Source of the DNA: an uncultured Bacteroides sp.
Lineage (GTDB): Bacteria > Bacteroidota > Bacteroidia > Bacteroidales > Bacteroidaceae
Length of the DNA stretch: 46,240 nt
NCBI GenBank assembly: GCA_947074345.1
Contig: CAMTPH010000011.1
Location: 1 to 46,240, forward strand
Reading direction: 5' to 3'
Shown here in pieces: positions 42,806 to 46,240 of this stretch. The notes beneath the pieces were generated by a model. That model did not search any database. It saw only the letters and a list, made by a program, of their open reading frames with translations, and was not told the origin of the DNA. The translations under genes were made by a program, and so were the position numbers. The stretch's first letter is position 1. Each line of letters starts with the position of its first letter.

Positions 42806-44014
42806 TTACATGATACTTTCAATCTCTTCAAATTGAGGTCCCATGTTAAGGTTATAGTAAATTCTATATAAACCTGGAGCCCAAAGATCTTTTTGATCAG
42901 GACGAAGAGTTCTTACTTTTTCATAGTAAGGAAGTGCTTCTTCATACATTTTTTTGATAGTAGCTTGATCGCTAGCATATTTTGGATTGTTGATATCAGT
43001 AGTAGCAGCATCAGATACATCTTGAGCTTTCATCAACAATACAAGACCTAAGTTTGAGTAAGCTTCAGCATATTCAGGGTCAGCTTCAATAGTCTTTTTG
43101 TAGAAGTTGATAGCTTGCTCATAATCCTTCATATTGTGATAAAGGTATGCTTTTACGTACAAATAAAGCTTGTTGTTTGGTTCTTTAGCCAACATGCTAT
43201 CAGCAAAATCCATTGCTTTTTCTGGTTGGTTAGAGCTACTATAATAGTCTACCAAGTTAGCGAAGAAGTATTGGTTTTCTGGGAATTTCAAGATACCATC
43301 TTGAAGAGTTTGAACCCATTTAACAGTATCACCTTTCAATGCTTCAGCCCATAATTGCATAGCTACCGAACCATTTTCTTTGTCTTTAACAGCGATTGGA
43401 GCATATTTAATGATAGATGCATTGTCTTCTGCATTGTTAGCAGCCAAAAGTGCATAATATGCGATTTGAGGCATCAATGTATCAGTTTCTGCGATACTAC
43501 CCTTTTCGTTTAACATTGGGTAAGAAGCAGATTCAACATAAGTACCAAAGAATTTCAAAGCAGCTTTGCTATCATTTCTGTTGAATGATTCAATACCACC
43601 ATTGATTAAGTTTGGACGTTCTGCCAACATAGAAGCAGCATTAGCTTTTCTATATTTGTTTTTGACTTTACCTTTTTCGTTAGGTACTTCAGACAATTCA
43701 TCACAAACTAAGAAATACTCATACATTTTCAAAATGCTATTGTACACAGTCATTGTGTCGTAAGCTTTTTGCAAAAATGCATTTTTCATTTGTTCTTCGT
43801 TGATTCTTTTTTGGATTTGTCCTGCTGCATCCCAAGTAGCTGCATCATCTTTTGTTTCTGCGTTTACAAGAGCTGCGTCAATAAGTTGCTGAGCTTTTTT
43901 AAAGTCAGGTTTTACGTCATTGGCTGCTGCACGAGCATCTTTTACGTTCTTTTGTTGAGCGTAAGAGAAGCTAAAAGCCATCAATAACACCATTGAAAAT
44001 AGAATTCTTTTCAT
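42806..44014 (-). CDS. Exported tetratricopeptide-repeat protein downstream of gyrA
   Basis: A 402-residue protein with a signal peptide (ILFSMVLLMAFSFSYAQQ). Alpha-helical TPR-type repeats run throughout; the clearest are near the C terminus (YLYHNMKDYEQAINFYKKTI, DPEYAEAYSNLGLVLLMKAQ, ALPYYEKVRTLRPDQKD). It starts 41 bases after gyrA and is probably co-transcribed, an arrangement I recall from other Bacteroidales. It is likely periplasmic. Codon use is very regular (GCA/GCT, AAA, GAA), suggesting high expression. No enzymatic motif is seen, and its function is unknown. Confidence 0.85.
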   Translation of the reverse strand: MKRILFSMVLLMAFSFSYAQQKNVKDARAAANDVKPDFKKAQQLIDAALVNAETKDDAATWDAAGQIQKRINEEQMKNAFLQKAYDTMTVYNSILKMYEYFLVCDELSEVPNEKGKVKNKYRKANAASMLAERPNLINGGIESFNRNDSKAALKFFGTYVESASYPMLNEKGSIAETDTLMPQIAYYALLAANNAEDNASIIKYAPIAVKDKENGSVAMQLWAEALKGDTVKWVQTLQDGILKFPENQYFFANLVDYYSSSNQPEKAMDFADSMLAKEPNNKLYLYVKAYLYHNMKDYEQAINFYKKTIEADPEYAEAYSNLGLVLLMKAQDVSDAATTDINNPKYASDQATIKKMYEEALPYYEKVRTLRPDQKDLWAPGLYRIYYNLNMGPQFEEIESIM

Positions 44015-44055
44015 GATTGTTGTTTTTGATTAATTAGTAATTTATAATATTTTGT

Positions 44056-46240
44056 CTATTCTTTTACTTCTTCGTTGATATCGTTGATTTCATTAATATC
44101 CTCAACAATATCATTTACATCGCTTATGATGTTTCCTTCTACTTCTTCCATTGGGATTTCATCTTCAAGGCTTTCAGTTGTAACTTTACAAACAGAACCG
44201 ATATGATCGTTACGTTTCTCTAAGTTGATTAAACGAACACCTTGTGTTGCACGTCCCATGATACGGATATTAGCAACATTTAAGCGAAGAGTAATACCAG
44301 ATTTATTAATGATCATCAAGTCATTATCGTCAGTAACAGATTTGATTGACACCAATTTACCTGTTTTATCAGTGATGTTCATAGTTTTAACACCTTTACC
44401 ACCACGATTAGTTTTACGATAATCCTCAATTTCAGAACGTTTACCATAACCTTGTTCCGAGATAACCATTACCGATTCAGTTTCTAGGTTTTTGATACAA
44501 ATCATACCCACAACTTCATCGTTGCCATCTTGATCAAGCATGATACCACGTACACCGGTTGCATTACGGCCCATCACACGTACAGCAGCTTCGTGGAAAC
44601 GAATAGCACGTCCGTTACGGTTAGCAATAATGATTTCATTATTACCGTTGGTCATACGTACATCAATTACGCTATCATCTTCTCTGATGGTGATTGCATT
44701 AACACCGTTTTGGCGAGGACGAGAATATTGTTCAAGAAGAGTTTTCTTGATAACACCATTTTTAGTACAGAATAGTACATAATGGCTGTTGATATATTCT
44801 TTATCTTCCAAGCTCTTCACGCGTAAGTATGCAGTTACAGCATCGTCAGAATCGATATTCAATAGATTTTGGATTGCTCTACCTTTAGAAGTTTTGCTTC
44901 CTTCAGGAATAGCATATACTTTCAACCAATAGCACTTACCTTTTTGAGTAAAGAACATCATGGTATTGTGCATAGTTGCTGGGTAGATATGTTCTACGAA
45001 GTCTTCATCACGAGTTTCAGAACCTTTCGAACCTACTCCACCGCGGTTTTGAGCACGGAATTCAGTCAAAGGAGTACGTTTGATATAACCCATGTGCGAG
45101 ATAGTGATAATCATTTCATCATCCGCATAGAAATCTTCAGGATTGAATTCTTCAGAAGAGTATACAATTTCAGAACGACGATTATCTCCATATTTAGCTT
45201 TAACCTCTGCCAATTCGTCTTTAATTACTTGACGACAAATCTCATCATTCGTCAAAATGCTCTCTAAATAAGCAATTTGTTTCATGATTTCTTCATATTC
45301 GGCATGAAGTTGATCTTGCATTAGACCAGTAAGCTGACGTAAACGCATCTCAACAATTGCACGAGCTTGGATATCGCTCAATTCAAAGCGTTCAATTAAG
45401 CCGGTGATAGCTTCTGCAGGAGTTTTTGCTGCACGAATAATGCGGATTACTTCATCAATATTGTCTGATGCAATGATAAGACCTTCAAGGATGTGTGCAC
45501 GTTCTTTTGCTTTTCTCAAATCAAATTGAGTACGGCGAATAACTACTTCGTGTCTGTGTTCTACGAAGTTGCTTACAAGATCTTTAAGGTTTAAAGTTCT
45601 TGGACGACCATGTACCAAAGCTACATTGTTAACACCAAATGATGTTTGCAATGCAGTCATCTTGTATAGTTTGTTCAATACAACGCTAGCGTTAGCATCA
45701 CGTTTGATATCGATAACGATACGCATACCTTCGCGGTCTGATTCATCGTTTGCATTCGAAATACCTTCAATTCTCTTGTCGTTAACAAGATCAGCGATGT
45801 ATTTAATAAGTTCAGCCTTATTTACATTGTAAGGGATTTCGGTGATAACGATTTTATCGTGGTTGTTGTGAGTCTCAATCTCAGCCTTAGCACGCATAAC
45901 TACGCGACCGCGACCAGTTAGATATGCTTCACGAACACCACTGATACCATAAATATAACCACCTGTAGGGAAGTCAGGAGCTGTAACATAGTTCATAAGC
46001 TCTTCGATCTCTACTTCAGGATTATTGATATACGCTTCACAAGCATCAATTACTTCTGAAAGATTGTGAGGTGGCATGTTTGTAGCCATACCTACTGCGA
46101 TACCCGATGCACCGTTTACCAAAAGATTTGGAATACGAGTAGGCATTACAGTTGGTTCAGACAATGTATTATCAAAGTTAGGAGTAAAATCTACAGTATC
46201 TTTGTAGAGGTCGTCCATCATTGTTTCACCTAATTTGTTG
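44056..46240 (-). CDS. gyrA: DNA gyrase subunit A, partial (N terminus beyond the right edge)
   Basis: The frame is open to the right end of the window, so the start, the QRDR and the active-site tyrosine are not included; about 727 residues are present. The breakage-reunion domain continues from NKLGETMMDDLYKDTVDF through PTRIPNLLVNGASGIAVGMA and TNMPPHNLSEVIDACEAYI. The coiled-coil arm and C-gate follow (QARAIVEMRLRQLTGLMQ). The C-terminal beta-pinwheel shows repeated blades (IITISHMGYIKRTPLTEF, VMVISEQGYGKRSEIEDY). The GyrA box appears as YRKTNRGGKGV, which separates it from ParC. The tail is acidic. Gyrase introduces negative supercoils with GyrB. A TPR gene follows on the same strand. 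Confidence 0.95.
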   Translation of the reverse strand, partial: NKLGETMMDDLYKDTVDFTPNFDNTLSEPTVMPTRIPNLLVNGASGIAVGMATNMPPHNLSEVIDACEAYINNPEVEIEELMNYVTAPDFPTGGYIYGISGVREAYLTGRGRVVMRAKAEIETHNNHDKIVITEIPYNVNKAELIKYIADLVNDKRIEGISNANDESDREGMRIVIDIKRDANASVVLNKLYKMTALQTSFGVNNVALVHGRPRTLNLKDLVSNFVEHRHEVVIRRTQFDLRKAKERAHILEGLIIASDNIDEVIRIIRAAKTPAEAITGLIERFELSDIQARAIVEMRLRQLTGLMQDQLHAEYEEIMKQIAYLESILTNDEICRQVIKDELAEVKAKYGDNRRSEIVYSSEEFNPEDFYADDEMIITISHMGYIKRTPLTEFRAQNRGGVGSKGSETRDEDFVEHIYPATMHNTMMFFTQKGKCYWLKVYAIPEGSKTSKGRAIQNLLNIDSDDAVTAYLRVKSLEDKEYINSHYVLFCTKNGVIKKTLLEQYSRPRQNGVNAITIREDDSVIDVRMTNGNNEIIIANRNGRAIRFHEAAVRVMGRNATGVRGIMLDQDGNDEVVGMICIKNLETESVMVISEQGYGKRSEIEDYRKTNRGGKGVKTMNITDKTGKLVSIKSVTDDNDLMIINKSGITLRLNVANIRIMGRATQGVRLINLEKRNDHIGSVCKVTTESLEDEIPMEEVEGNIISDVNDIVEDINEINDINEEVKE

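Noticed and set aside
44056..46240. ParC (topoisomerase IV subunit) instead of GyrA
   Set aside because: The GyrA-box-like YRKTNRGGKGV and the full set of pinwheel blades favour GyrA.
1..46240. CRISPR arrays, insertion sequences, tRNA or rRNA genes
   Set aside because: I saw no regularly spaced direct repeats, no DDE or IS200-type transposase and no cloverleaf-like sequence. A tRNAscan or covariance-model search could still find something I missed.

Overview
The window looks like a chromosome segment from a low-GC member of the Bacteroidales (Bacteroidota); I cannot name the genus. Four things point there. Eleven places carry the Bacteroidota -7 promoter box TAnnTTTG, and no Shine-Dalgarno sequences are evident. 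There is a complete MoxR-Bat operon. The order lon-tgt-lptF/G family gene and the pair gmd-fcl are typical of the group. The recombinase near the left end resembles the Bacteroides invertase Mpi. Genes sit on both strands in short operons, many of them closed by clear hairpin terminators.

Region 1 (1-6405) is a decayed prophage or related mobile element. On the minus strand it carries a lysis cassette (holin, GH24 endolysin, small membrane-anchored protein), a small serine recombinase, and an ATPase/HNH pair that matches the Septu anti-phage system (PtuA/PtuB). Behind these lie fragments of phage-type genes broken by frameshifts and stops, including a structural-protein-like gene and a PcfJ-like gene. 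One small plus-strand membrane protein in this ruin still has an intact promoter and terminator.

Region 2 (6632-20840) is ordinary chromosome. It holds a Crp/Fnr-like regulator, a three-gene operon (acyl-CoA ligase, repeat-rich exported protein, AraC-type regulator), GDP-L-fucose synthesis (gmd, fcl), an AAA_14/DUF4143 ATPase, a DAACS-type symporter, and the lon-tgt-lptF/G operon.

Region 3 (20937-31977) holds a TrmN6-type tRNA methyltransferase, a UDP-glucuronate decarboxylase coupled to a response-regulator/histidine-kinase hybrid, a Nif3-family protein coupled to a zinc-ribbon coiled-coil protein, and a full RND efflux operon (outer-membrane factor, adaptor lipoprotein, pump).

Region 4 (32032-40976) is the aerotolerance (Bat) operon: MoxR ATPase, DUF58 protein, a membrane protein, BatA, BatB, BatC, BatD and BatE. 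Region 5 (41014-46240) holds a small putative DNA-binding protein, a DUF2007-Usp fusion, a TPR protein and the 3' three quarters or more of gyrA, whose start lies beyond the right edge.

The observations most worth following are the Septu pair inside the decayed prophage, a dispersed pair of nested palindromes at 14670-14733 and 32032-32095, the PcfJ-like relic, and a tRNA-guanine transglycosylase that lacks the usual zinc-binding cysteines. No tRNA, rRNA, CRISPR array or insertion sequence was seen.
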